Shown here: positions 49,401 to 60,539 of the stretch, piece after piece
Position numbering within the stretch: position 1 is the first letter of the stretch
Layout: each line of letters starts with the position of its first letter
The notes under the pieces: generated by a model
What the model saw: the letters and a program-made list of their open reading frames with translations, nothing else
What the model was told of the DNA's origin: nothing
Database searches by the model: none
Program-made: the position numbers and the translations under genes
DNA from: Paramacrobiotus metropolitanus
Taxonomy: Eukaryota > Tardigrada > Eutardigrada > Parachela > Macrobiotidae
Direction of reading: 5' to 3'
Length of the DNA: 64,000 nucleotides
NCBI RefSeq assembly: GCF_019649055.1
Contig: NW_026570321.1
Coordinates: forward strand, 124,001-188,000

Positions 49401-52400
49401 TGTCAGGCTAACGTGGGTTTTCCTCAAGTGCTTAACCGCCACAACCTGGTTTTTATAAAATCCCAGCTCGGTCTGCAGCGGCTTAGGTATACGCAAATCA
49501 GCAAAGACCACATCAAAAACCCGATATAACGATGTTAGACTGACGGACGTCGCACGACACGCCACCTCCGGCTCCAACATCGCGCGTAAATACGCCTGCA
49601 GCTTCTCCACATTCAGTTCTTTCCATTCAATCTTCCACAGAAAGCTGGCTTGATCGCGTTTACTTTGCTGACTTCTAGAAGATACGAACTAACACCACTG
49701 CAGTTTCTTGCCAGGCCAGTGACCTTTTCAAAATTCTATTTCAGACATCTAATTTGAGGTTTGCCTTTCGATACCTGTAGCAAAGTAACCCCGTGATCGC
49801 CGCAATCACCACCAAGACCACACCACCGATGGCGCCCAGCGTGACATAGAAGCGAAAATCCTTCTCGGCATTGACCTCTTTGCACTTGGAGTTATCGAAT
49901 CCGCATGGTGGTTCATCCGCCGGAACGCGGTTAAACGGCCATTGAAGCTTTTCTTGTGGCTTGAGTACTAGCGTCTGAAAGCATTAAGTACAGTACGTAT
50001 AACGTATAAAGACTAAGGTTGTTTAATACAACTTAATTTGCCGAGTCTCGATTATCGATTCATTGGTACCACATCCTCAATATCTTACACGTGTACGTAA
50101 AGTGCCTGTACTAACAGATGCGAGTAATATGGGCATAACAGTGATCTAATGGTAAGCGCTGCTTGAATAAAATACTGATTCTTCGTTAATCAAATCCCAA
50201 AAATTTCTTCTAGGCTGCGTAAATAGTAAAGACATATCTATATACCTCATTTCCTTATAGAAAACGAAACGAGATGTTAATTATAATGTACACATTTCTG
50301 ATAAAACCCGTTTTGTTCTTTCAGAATGCAGACAAAGGTTGTATTTTATAAGACAGCCCTAAAACCTTCAGAAAGTGTATTTTTCGTTTAATTTGATGTC
50401 ATAAGTAGTACGCCAAAGATAAACTCATACAGTACACTTTTTGAGAGTGTAGTTTCTTAAGATTAATCCTGAAAACTGAACCCGCTGAAGTCATACAGAT
50501 ATTGTGTACTATAGTACGCATTTCGCGTTCAGTTAGGCTAAGCCGTAGTTATCCCCACCGTAACCGTGGATGTTGGCTGTTACATTAAGGGTAGGACGAC
50601 CTGCCATCATCCTTCCCGACCCTAGCATGAATACAATCCGGGTTGGCTGCTCTTTAACAAAAATAAACTATTAATGGCTGCTTAGCCCTGAAGTCGTACG
50701 ATGACCTTTACTGGAAGGGAAAATATTTGCTGACATTTACGCCGCTCGCTCACAGGGCAGAGGGCACATCAATAGTTTAAACTTTTAGGCAACTTTAATT
50801 TGACTACGATCCAGCCAGTTCAATTTAACCGTGTCATAAAGCTTGTAGCAAACATAAAAGATTACTTACACACCTCGTCTGCTGTTGGCAATCGATCTGG
50901 GCAAATCGACAGCGCAATACGAGCTAATTTCTTACAAACAACGGGCGCGCCTTTTTTTTACCCGAATGCGCTGTCAGCCATTGGAAGTCGACAGCTTTCT
51001 CAGGATAAATAAATGTACATGTGTGTCTAATTTAGCCGAGACAGTGGTACATCGTCATAAGAAGTTAATAAGATTTATATTCTATCTTTTTATTAATATA
51101 GCCAGCTGTCTTCAAACATTTTTTCGTGCTGCATTAAAATATCCGGTCTATGTACCAGATTAATACTTATTTAATACGTAAGTATGGAAAAGTGAATTTA
51201 TTTTGTGCAGCAAGATTACTGTCAAATTTGTTTGCTTTCTACAGTTGTCGTTAATTTTATTATTTACCGGTAAGGCACTGCGATTATCATTGTTCAGTCG
51301 GAAGATTCCAATATCCAGTAATCCCACGTTCCAGTCCTTGCCCACCGGGTTCTCCTTGAGGGCCAGCAGGGAATAGTTGCCCTGCGCATTGCCGGTGGGG
51401 TCAATGTAGCCGCCGTAGCCCATGGCGCTCTGGTAGGGCCGATCGATGATGAACTTGGCTAATTTGCTGCCGTCGCGCGGATTGGGACACTCGCTGACAT
51501 TGGCCAGGCATTCGTTGAGGGCGCGTGCGTAGATCATGACGGCGTCGTGCAGGTAATAGGCTTCCGGCTTCACGTTCTTCTGCGGCATATCGTCCCACAT
51601 GAAGTAAAACGGCGGTTTGGGCAGATAGGCATTGACTTCCGTGGTGAATTCCCCTTGTTCTTTGGCCTGTGACGGTGTGGGAATTACGGCCAGAAATGAA
51701 CGGAAGGCTTTGATTGTTTTCTTGGCTATCTCCTTCTCAAATACACCTGGTTAAAAGGTTAAAATTAAGGAAAATTAAAAAATATCAACCTGGTCATGCA
51801 CACACGTATGTACTTCCATGCGTTTACTGTGAAAATGTCATTACCATATCCTAGAATGATATTTCACTGCTTGCGTAAAAAAAATGACGCATTTCGATCT
51901 TTAACGTGGCGACGGTTAGCATGAGACGGGACAGACAGCAGGTATTTACATATGGCGAGTATTTACATGTATATAAAAAGCAACAAAAAATTCGAATATT
52001 TTTTCTGACCTGTAGCACTTGACATTATTAACCAAAAGAATTTAAAGTGATCCAAAAGAATAATGAAAGCAAATGGTTTGAGTATCGTTGTTTCCGCAAA
52101 ATAAAAATTGCGCCGGGAGTTTAATTCAAAACAATTAAAGTTAAGCTAGAGTTTTTAAATAAAGAACTACTTATTTGAAAAATTTTGCGGCTCTCTGTGA
52201 TAACAGCAAGCCATACGCATCGAAATGCAACCTTCTGAAAGTAAACCTCTTGCTTTTCGCAGTTAAAATTAACCATAAATGATGATGGGACACATTTTTG
52301 TACCGCAAAAAAATGCACGTAAATTGACGTAATGATCACATGTACAATACAATACCTCTGATATACTTGGCTGGATCACTTCCACGGTCTTTATACTGCT

Positions 52401-55036
52401 CCAAGTAGACCCCCACAACAAAATAGTCCCCACTATCCAGCAAGCCCTCTTCTTCCATGGCATTCATAAATCCCACATGACCATCAATATACCCGATAAC
52501 CACAATGACTAAAAATAGCGGCATATATGTCAGTACGCAGGCGCGGACTCAATGTGGTGTTACGTAAACACCCCGGCCAAGGTCATCAGACATACTGCGC
52601 GCGGCATTCTTGATTTCCTGGATAATCTGCTTAAAGGGCGACACAAAGATGCCATCCGTATCGAATCCCTGCCAAGCCGGAATAGGCTACACTCGGGTTA
52701 AAGCAGCAATACAAACAATCTAATTGTACAAGCTCATTCCGAAATCCGGTGATCGCTGCGGTAAATGAAAAACATCCTTCCAGAACTACCGCGTGCTAAG
52801 CCATTACGCAATATGCAGTCATAAAAACCTGACCTTATTAACAATAGGTGACATTCTTTACCCTACGTATTGACCACAATATATCTACGGTAACGTATTC
52901 CAGCTGTGAACAGTGTGACTGAAAAAAAGGAACTCTTGCTGATCCATTCTCTATATATCGATGAGCAAGGGTCCTGTTTCTTTAAATATATGCCGGTATG
53001 TTAATATACATATATGCAATCCATTATTTTCGTAAGGCAGTCGTGCAATGCACCTTTTCCACCGAGCAGTCAGTGGCATTTCGGAATAAGCCGGTACAAT
53101 ATTTTGTATATTTTAAGCGACGGATAGTACCACATAGTACGTCTCGGCCCATGTCCGGCTGGTGACAATCTGCACGCCGTACTCCTCCAGGACATTCTTG
53201 ACCGACTCCGCCGTCCGCCGCAGATGATCGCTCTCCACACTGTACACAAAGGCCACCTTCTTCCAGTTGTACTTGAGCAGGAGCGACGCCACGGATTTGC
53301 TAATCTGCTGCGCATGCGGCTTCACGTGGATGAAGGTGGAGTATTTGTTCTTCTCGTCGCGGAAGCGGTATTCTTGGCAGAAGTAGGACAGCATCAGCAC
53401 ATTAAAGCTCGTCGCAATGCGCGCCTCGTGGAAGCATCTAATAAACACACACAGGCGGTGCCGTTTTCTAAGTGGATGTATGGTTAATGGGTTCGTAAAA
53501 TATTTGGAAATTGATAGGAGGGAAGTATATTACGTCTCTTGTGGCCCGATAATGGCACTAATGTTCTCCAAGCATAATCGGGCGGTATGCTGAATACTGA
53601 AATCTTCACGACCGTATGTCTCTTCATATTGGAATTCCAACGTTTGGTTAATCAGTAAATGATCTGCAATGATTTTAGCTCGAGTGAGAAACTTTCTTAA
53701 TACATAAATAATAATAGTAAATCACTACGTATCTGTACAATTTAAATACGAAAAAACATTTTATATTAACAACGATATTAAATTTTATCTGCTCCGAACG
53801 GCAGCTATACGCATAGTATTTACTCACAATTTTTTGTATACGCAGGAATACCGTCACCTCAATTTTAAATTAAAATGATTCGTATATTTGTGACGATTTA
53901 ATACTTAGTTAACAAACTTTGTTTTCAGATCTGCATTAGCTGGTATCGAGGTACGAAATAAAGGATAAAAAAATTTATTGACCGATATCTTCTGTTTGTA
54001 TTTCGCTGTGATTATTATACGGTTGCCGCTGTATAAGTCAACAGCTGGATGGTGTTACGTTGCCGGGGCAAATACACAAGACAAACACACTTTTTACCAA
54101 GTATGTCACAATTCAAAACATTGATCAGGCCAAACACGCACATGCGCCTCCCTTAGAATTAGTGTTTATTACTCTTGAGCTAATGTAATCAAAATCCATT
54201 TCCACACTGAGCACAGCGGAAATCAAATAAAATCCACAGGCCGGCCTTTTATTTAGCCATACTGCATAATCAATTTAAGATGCCACCCGGCATAGTACCG
54301 CCGCCAATGACCGTATTTACGGAAGTCAAGCAAGTCATCGCTTGTGTGCACAGAAAGAAATATGGCATACGTAATATATTCCTGATAGAAAGTAGAAAGA
54401 ATAACATAACTTCGGAACAATGCCTCAAACATTCTTTACTAAAACGTAGGAAAACTATCCGAAATTACTGTCATTTACAAATAAAAAAAGGGTGTACTAA
54501 AGGCATAATTTTTGGATACAAATGTTTTGCCATGTAATTGAAGCCAACATTGTTTTGTGCATTATTATGATACTGTAGTCTGATAGACACAAGAATTTCG
54601 TTTACACTGAACGTTTACCACAAGCAGATCAATAAAATAATTAATCTGCATTTTATTTAAAAATGTATAGCAAAATTTTTAATTGCGGACACTCTAAACG
54701 AAACAGCACATGCGTTAATCACGCAATCTTAATCGAATCTAGTCCAGATGATTAATGCAGTAATCGCTATCAATCTACGCCTACACAAGCCCGGCTGGCT
54801 TTCAGCTTGTCCGATTACACCGTCACGCATGTACACGTACCGGGATGATTCTGATTAATCCCGTTGACAGCCAGGGAAATCGCTCCGCTGATCTGATATC
54901 CCGGACGCTCATAGGTGGATATGGCGCCGGGATAGCGCTTCGATCCTGTAATGTAGCCCAACCGGAAGACCTTCCCGTTGACCAGATAACCACCATACAC
55001 CACAATCACGATAATACAGAGAAAACTCCCGGACAT
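46451..55036 (-). CDS. Receptor guanylate cyclase 2, intact
   Basis: Natriuretic-peptide-receptor-type guanylate cyclase: an extracellular ligand is thought to trigger GTP to cGMP conversion. Exons: 55036-54841, 53663-53534, 53437-53131, 52686-52596, 52508-52356, 51746-51268, 49974-49775, 49674-49374, 49221-49051, 48966-48464, 48205-48065, 47965-47842, 47747-47652, 47583-47419, 47290-47259, 47135-47086, 47013-46451; 1,233 residues, all phases consistent. Signal peptide ([16 protein letters not shown]), ANF-receptor ectodomain, juxtamembrane [12 protein letters not shown] ([13 protein letters not shown]), pseudokinase domain (HGTLKPTNC), helix, cyclase domain. [26 protein letters not shown] and SRYEST keep the metal Asp pair, the guanine-contacting Glu and Cys, and the transition-state Asn/Arg. 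The tail is ~80 residues longer than in cyclase 1 and ends in MVL, a possible PDZ ligand. It is a tandem duplicate of 32080-43135. Confidence 0.9.
49975..51267. other. 1.3-kb intron of cyclase 2
   Basis: It separates the last ectodomain exon from the transmembrane exon. Cyclase 1 has a 90-base intron at the same place. No retained exon or repeat was recognised. Confidence 0.55.
51747..54840. other. Other long introns of cyclase 2 (51747-52355, 52687-53130, 53664-54840)
   Basis: AT-rich noncoding sequence between the ectodomain exons. The short exons 52508-52356 and 52686-52596 lie between them. The 1.2-kb first intron shows nothing recognisable. Confidence 0.5.
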
Positions 55037-56510
55037 TCCGTCGCTACTCTAACCATATTCCAAGATGGCGTTTTACACTGCACAGTCAATATATTCGAAG
55101 TTCTAACGGAAAAAGACAATGTCAGTATTACACTCGCTGCCGACGGCATGAAAACCGTTCACCACACAGCAAGGTTATTCCGGCCATAAAAACTGCCGAT
55201 TTGGAGCCGGCTTCGCGTTCTCCCGTCCATAAAAATCACATACACATAATCGAGTGCTTTTAACGATGCAGCAGATAACGCTCAGTAATTCAGCATATGC
55301 GGCAACAGTTGAGTCTTGTGTTTTAGAAAGAAAAGTGCATGAGCCAATGCGGCGCGCACACGACAGCCAGATGAGCCGCTGTGAATGCCATCTTGACGAT
55401 CCACGTGGAAACCATTAATCTCCACACACACACTTGTAGTCAGAAAGCAAAAGGACGTTGTGCGCGGAGATTTCCGGTAATAATGAGTCTGTCAAAGGAT
55501 CGAGCCCGGTAATTATCCGGGTATGATAACATACAAGTGCGCCTGGATGTTGATTTCACCCCCAGTCACAACAACACATCGGGCCGCTCTGTAATTGTCA
55601 ACGTGTAAAAAAGATGTCATGAATCTCTCGACGGATAGCGCTCATTTTCTGGCTGACTGGCGGTCGGTGTGCGAGCTGATATGTACCGCACTGGTGCGAG
55701 AATATCTGTACGGTCTATACACATATAATACGTGCGCGTCGGGAACGGTTCTCAGGGGCCGCGCCTATTTAGCGGCCCATCCAAAAGCGTTTAACGGGCA
55801 ACTGTTGGATGGTGTTGTGTGTGTGCCACTGGGGAGCAGCTCATGTGGCAGGCATCATTAAGATGCGTTGTTAGCTCCTTGGAGAATTGTCCGCGACAAA
55901 TGAAGACCGGCACGAATGATACCGTGCAGAAAACGCAATCATTATAGAGCAATTGTCTAGATTTAAACTCATTAAAGGATAGTCCGGCTATCGGATAACA
56001 GTAAAGTGCATACTATACTGATTCGGTATTCAGTACTTAACAGAAACTGTCTTAATACGATCCGATATGCAAATTTTAAACAGCGCTTTTCGTTAAAATG
56101 CATTCCGGAAATGAAACGTTGCACATTTTGCATTTAGGTTTCCGCGTATCTCTCTACAACACGTACCGATCTCAGGCGATCTGTAAGGCCAAATCACTTC
56201 TGCTGGGATAAACGGGGGTATCGGGATATTTGCGCTTGTTTACTTCAGATATCTATATATTTAAATAATAAAGAATTTCTTCGCAGTGCGAAGTAACAAA
56301 AGACCTTTCGACAACGGAGTGCCGAATAAGACGCAAATTCGCTAAAGTACAGTATATATGAAAACTTTTGCACCACTTACTTTGCTTGTTTTTTATATCG
56401 GTCATATGCAGTAGATCGATAACATAAGGTATATAGAAATTCATCATTCTGCGGTATTTCTTCAGATAAGGACATGAATACCATAACAGAAAATCAGAAA
56501 TGTACATTGG
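55037..56510. other. Intergenic: cyclase 2 promoter side and 3' side of the repeat-protein gene
   Basis: A GC-richer patch lies at about 55,350-55,870, upstream of the cyclase 2 start. No TATA box is certain. A plus-strand 88-codon frame at 55595-55861 lacks any family signal. Confidence 0.4.
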
Positions 56511-59500
56511 TCAACCTGATATCGAACCACTGTAGTACAAATCCTTTACCTCTAGCCTGCCGTTAGGTTTAAAATTATCATAACTCCCCATCCCCGGGAA
56601 GATAGCAATCCGATTATCTCCGCCATTAACAGTTATAGGAGAGGCTTGATCGCGAATGACCAGGGCCCCGCCCTCTCGAAGAACAGTCCACGCAGCCGTG
56701 AACTACAATTCACTGCCGACGGTCACCTTGCCCTTGGCGTCAAAGTCTGTGGCTTGGACTAGACCATTGGCTTGGATATTAACGGATTCACCCAAATTTG
56801 GATAGATTGCCAAGCGGTTCTTCTGGCTGTTGCCAGTCGATACTGTATCGCGGATCACAAAGGCGTTACTTTCCACATGGACCACCCAGCCGTTGAACGA
56901 CAAATCATTCCCCACTATCACATTTCCACTGGCGAGGAATTCGTTTGCCTGGATCTGACCGTTGGCATTAAAGTTGACGTTTCCTCCCACTCCGGGATAA
57001 AAGGCAATACGATTGAGACCGCTATTCATAGACGACTGCAGATCACGAATAGCCAGTACATTGCCGCTTTCCTCCCGCAGAACCCAGTCATCGTTCACGA
57101 AAACATTGCTTGTCTTGACGCTGTTGCTGGCGACCAGGTCGGTGGCCTCCACTCTGCCATCGGCACGAACGCTAACGCTCTCCTTCAGTCCTGGATATAG
57201 CGCAAAGCGATTGTCACCTCCCGTAAGCTGGTCGCGGAAGACTAGCACCTGATTTTCCGTTCGTATGACCCAATCATCGTTGCCGCCAATGAAGAGCTGC
57301 TTCACGTGGAGGTTCCCTTGCGGGTCCAGGACCGCCGTGTCCCCTGTGCCTTCTTTCACCAGAAAGCGGTCACTGTCAGTGTTGGAGTCGGTGAAGACGA
57401 GATAGTGTTCCCCGTCGATTTCTTGATCGGAGATAATCCACTGTCCAATCTGGATTTGGTTCACTTTTAATGAATCTGCACAATGAAACGTTGCAATTAT
57501 TTTAACAGCTTGTTAAACGTAGGTAGGGTACCTTGCACCGCTGATATTACATAAATGATCGAAGCGAAGGGATAAACTAAATTAAAATTACGCTGTACCT
57601 CGAGTTGTTAATGCTGATTCTGCGCACTTATATACAGGGTCAATTAATAGTTAAAGTGTGATTATTTTTTTACTAACTTTACAAACTGAGTATCAAAGGA
57701 AAAATTATTAATAGTAAATATACATATATTCGTTTCAAAAAAAAACCGTCAAGTTTTTTGTTCCTGATCGACGTAACCGGCACACTTAGTCTCAATTCTC
57801 AAACATGGAGGCTCTTTATCTCTGCTTCTAAATAATGTGTTCTTATTGCTTTAAAATATTTTAGATACTAGAAATTGGTACCATGTAAACATTGTAAACG
57901 TACCACGAATGACCGTGCAAATACGGACTGCAACTGTACAACAAAAGAACAGAATAATGAGAAAGGTATCAGGGCGGGCTTATGATTCAGCCCTTCTCTC
58001 ATTGGTTGGTTTTGGGTTTTTTCCTGTCTGGGCATTTGCATGCGCTTTGATGGCTCTATAAGGCAGCTGCGCTGCCTACAGAGACCAGTTGGTTCTTGGC
58101 TTGCGCAAAGCGCGGTGTGTCAGATTTCGGCATTAAAGCCTTCATCCGGGTTTGCTTTTGTTTCGCCGTCGATGGTCGATGCGCGCCTAGTCAGCGCCAT
58201 CTGATATGGTAGCAGATCACGGAGACGTTCGTGTGTTGCACAGCGGGCTTGCCCCGCTCACGGGCCACCTCTGAGTTGTGGACCAGATCGCGTGATCGCG
58301 CCCTGTGCCACCCCCGGGTACGGAGCTCACCCGCTCCTCCGGATTTCCCGTCAGTCGCCGGAGCTGTGCCGTCACTCCCGCAGAACGCGGAGGAAACTGC
58401 CTCTCCCAGAAGGGGATGGAGATGTCGCCAAGCCAGAAGTGCAGCGATGGACGGACAAACCCACAGCCACACCGTACCGATGACGGATGCCGACGGTGGA
58501 CGCAACCCGGACCAGCAGGAAACCTGCGGACCCTTCACCACCACCAACAGCCATGCCAACCCCGATCCCCACGGCCGGATCGACCACCATCACCACGCCG
58601 AGAAATTCCCCCCCACCAAAACCCTGCCCGTCCTACCTGGGACAACAACCTTTTCCCCCGGCGGAGCAGCTGATTTTCCCTACCCGGAGCAGCGTATTTT
58701 TGTGTTTGCAGGGTCATGGCCGTACCTGTGCCCCAAACCCCTGCCCGATTTTCCCCAGACCATGACCTTTCTCCAGACGGATAAAATGCGGAATCTACCG
58801 ATTTCCGCATCCGACCCTGGATTCTGTCGCGACAGTGCGTTGACCTAGGCACTGGATCGCGTGAAGCCGAACCAGACCGACCGAACCCGAGCCAAACCGA
58901 CCGAGAACCACTCCTAAGCCGAACCTGATCCGAGCCGACCAAACCTGGACCGAGCCGGACCAAACCTGACTGAACCAGATCCCATACCGGACCACGTGAG
59001 CCGACCGAACTGGAACCGAGCCACCCGGTAGTACAGTCTATTAGACATAGTACAGGGACCGTACCGGTCCCTGTATCCACTGTTCTTTTACGGCGCATCA
59101 CGCCATTTACCTGCACTTCGCAGGAGCTCAGTGTTAGACCGTACAGGGATATCAGGGCGGGCTTATGATTCAGCCCTTCTCTCATTGGTTGGTTTTGGGT
59201 TTTTTCCTGTCTGGGCATTTGCATGCGCTTTGATGGCTCTATAAGGCAGCTGCGCTGCCTACAGAGACCAGTTGGTTCTTGGCTTGCGCGCAAAGCGCGG
59301 TGTGTGTCAGATTTCGGCATTAAAGCCTTCATCCGGGTTTGCTTTTGTTTCGCCGTCGATGGTCGATGCGCGCCTAGTCAGCGCCATCTGATAAAGGTGA
59401 CATGGCCGAGTCAGTTACGGAAGCACTGAACCCGATCTTCCAGTCACTGGATGGGTTGTGCACATGTTACTGTACTAAGCCGCTAGATGGCGCGTAAAGT

Positions 59501-60539
59501 TGTCCCAGTACTACTTCTACCGAGTTTGGTGTGGAGAAGATGTCGCACAGGCTGCTCGATCAGCTTAGATGTTCTTGGTAAAGTGCACACTGCCCAACAG
59601 TGGGAGGCAGACCCCGGCCCGGGAGTGGACAATTTCATGTAGCGGCTACAGTATAGGTCGACTAATTTCGATTACCTGCTTCCAGATTCCTAGGTAAAGG
59701 TGCTGGCGTTGGCGCAGGCGCTGGTGTGGCAGTGGACGGGGCTGGGGCGCAGTTACATCCCGTAGGCTGTGCGCCATAGCCTCCCGCTTTTCTCGAATTG
59801 TCTTCATATTCGTACCTGCGGCATGCTGCACATGTCAAGCTATTCCATGCATAATAAGACGTATTACTGCGCATCGTTGCAATTGTTGTCAATGTTAATA
59901 TTAGAAAATTCTGTCTGTTGCCTGCGAAGAACACAAAGTGCTGTACGATATACCCGTAACACTCTTAGAATTACATCACTATAGGCATGTGTACTTGTAC
60001 AATATGAGCGCGCCTAGTATTCCCTTCAGCTGGACAAATATCTTGCAGGATACTAATTGTAAGTTGGTAACATTACTAAACGTGCATTTTATCCCTACCT
60101 ACAAAACTGACTTGTGTACGTACCTAGGACGAACCGTATCCCGAGATTTCGTACGTGAATAGTCATTTTTGTCTTGGTAGCCGACATCGTAGGCCGCCGG
60201 CAAGGATGCTCTAAAACACTTAATGAGTCAAGTTGCTATTAACTACAGTACTTATTCCAAATACAAGAAAGAACTCATTATTATTCAAAAATATTACCCA
60301 GAGCCATAGTAGCTTCGCGATGCATTTGTTCTGAAGTGACTACGCGCTCCGTACGCACTTGCGTTCTTCTGGGTTGGCCGTGAGTAACGTTGTGGGTAGT
60401 CGGACGCGCGGGCGTTCTATAACAGAAAAAAATCAGGAGGTCACACTTATATGCACAAATAAGGACACTCAATTTTAGTGCCAGATGGTCTTACCATAAA
60501 GAAGCCAAGCAAAACACACTGCCACATGCAATAATGCAT
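56511..60539 (-). CDS. Secreted beta-repeat (tail-fibre-like) protein with in-frame TAG in last repeat
   Basis: Function unknown. Exons: 60539-60495, 60416-60298, 59866-59676, 57475-56703 (to a TAG) or to 56511 if read through; phases agree. Exon 1 encodes a signal peptide (MHYCMWQCVLLGFFM); the next two give a Ser/Tyr-rich segment, four clustered Cys (CAAC, CNC) and a Pro/Ala linker. Exon 4 encodes about four ~64-residue repeats, each with a W[VT][VIL]..E start, a VIRD-like strand, an NR[IFL]A[IF][YF]PG segment, a VNIQANG-like turn and a short VTVG/VFV strand. The layout recalls beta-structured fibre shafts or adhesins, but I recognise no family. Frame stops at TAG 56705-56703 (375 residues), where the preceding repeat has Ser; the same frame continues for another repeat to TGA 56513-56511 (439 codons). 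Likely extracellular or cuticular. Confidence 0.68.
56703..56705 (-). other. In-frame TAG within repeat 4 of the secreted protein
   Basis: The codon follows VTVGSEL and precedes FTAAWTVL. The equivalent codon in the previous repeat encodes Ser (TCG-type), so one base change suffices. Frame and repeat periodicity continue beyond it. Confidence 0.75.
57967..58206 (+). repeat. Left terminal repeat (LTR) of the TRIM-like element
   Basis: 240 bp. It contains TATAAG at 58057-58062 overlapping a GGCAGC-TGC-GCTGCC hairpin (58062-58076), a plausible promoter/transcript-start region. Confidence 0.85.
58057..58062 (+). promoter_or_regulatory. TATA-like box in the TRIM terminal repeat
   Basis: TATAAG, also present in the right repeat at 59240-59245. 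It precedes the hairpin sequence by overlap, so the transcript would start within or just after the hairpin. Confidence 0.4.
58207..58216 (+). other. Primer-binding site, initiator tRNA-Met type
   Basis: TGGTAGCAGA directly abuts the left terminal repeat. Animal initiator tRNA-Met ends TCTGCTACCA, a 10-base match; complementarity ends there. Confidence 0.7.
58855..59030. repeat. Degenerate CCGAACC/CCGACC tandem repeat in the TRIM interior
   Basis: A run of short units of the form CCGAACC, CCGACCG and GAGCC continues for about 175 bp. Shortly after it lies a perfect 9-bp inverted repeat ACAGGGACC/GGTCCCTGT (59051-59073). Confidence 0.65.
59150..59393 (+). repeat. Right terminal repeat (LTR) of the TRIM-like element
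   Basis: 244 bp; same sequence as 57967-58206 apart from added GC and GT dinucleotides in the GCGCGCAAAG...GTGTGTGTC part. Confidence 0.85.

Larger units (their letters stand above)
57967..59393 (+). mobile_element. TRIM-like terminal-repeat element, 1.43 kb, TSD AAGG
   Basis: Terminal direct repeats 57967-58206 (240 bp) and 59150-59393 (244 bp) differ mainly by two dinucleotide additions. AAGG is duplicated outside both ends (57963-57966, 59394-59397). Immediately after the left repeat comes TGGTAGCAGA (58207-58216), complementary to the 3' end of animal initiator tRNA-Met, a classical primer-binding site. The termini are TATCAG...CTGATA rather than TG...CA, which is unusual. The interior of about 0.94 kb has no retroviral domain; its plus-strand 205-codon frame (58231-58848) is Pro/Thr/His-rich and unconvincing. 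It sits in intron 3 of the secreted repeat protein, antisense to it. Confidence 0.85.

Noticed and set aside
58231-58848. 205-codon gene in the TRIM-like element
   Set aside because: Pro/His/Thr-rich, with long open frames in the other registers of the same GC-rich stretch; no retroelement or cellular domain.
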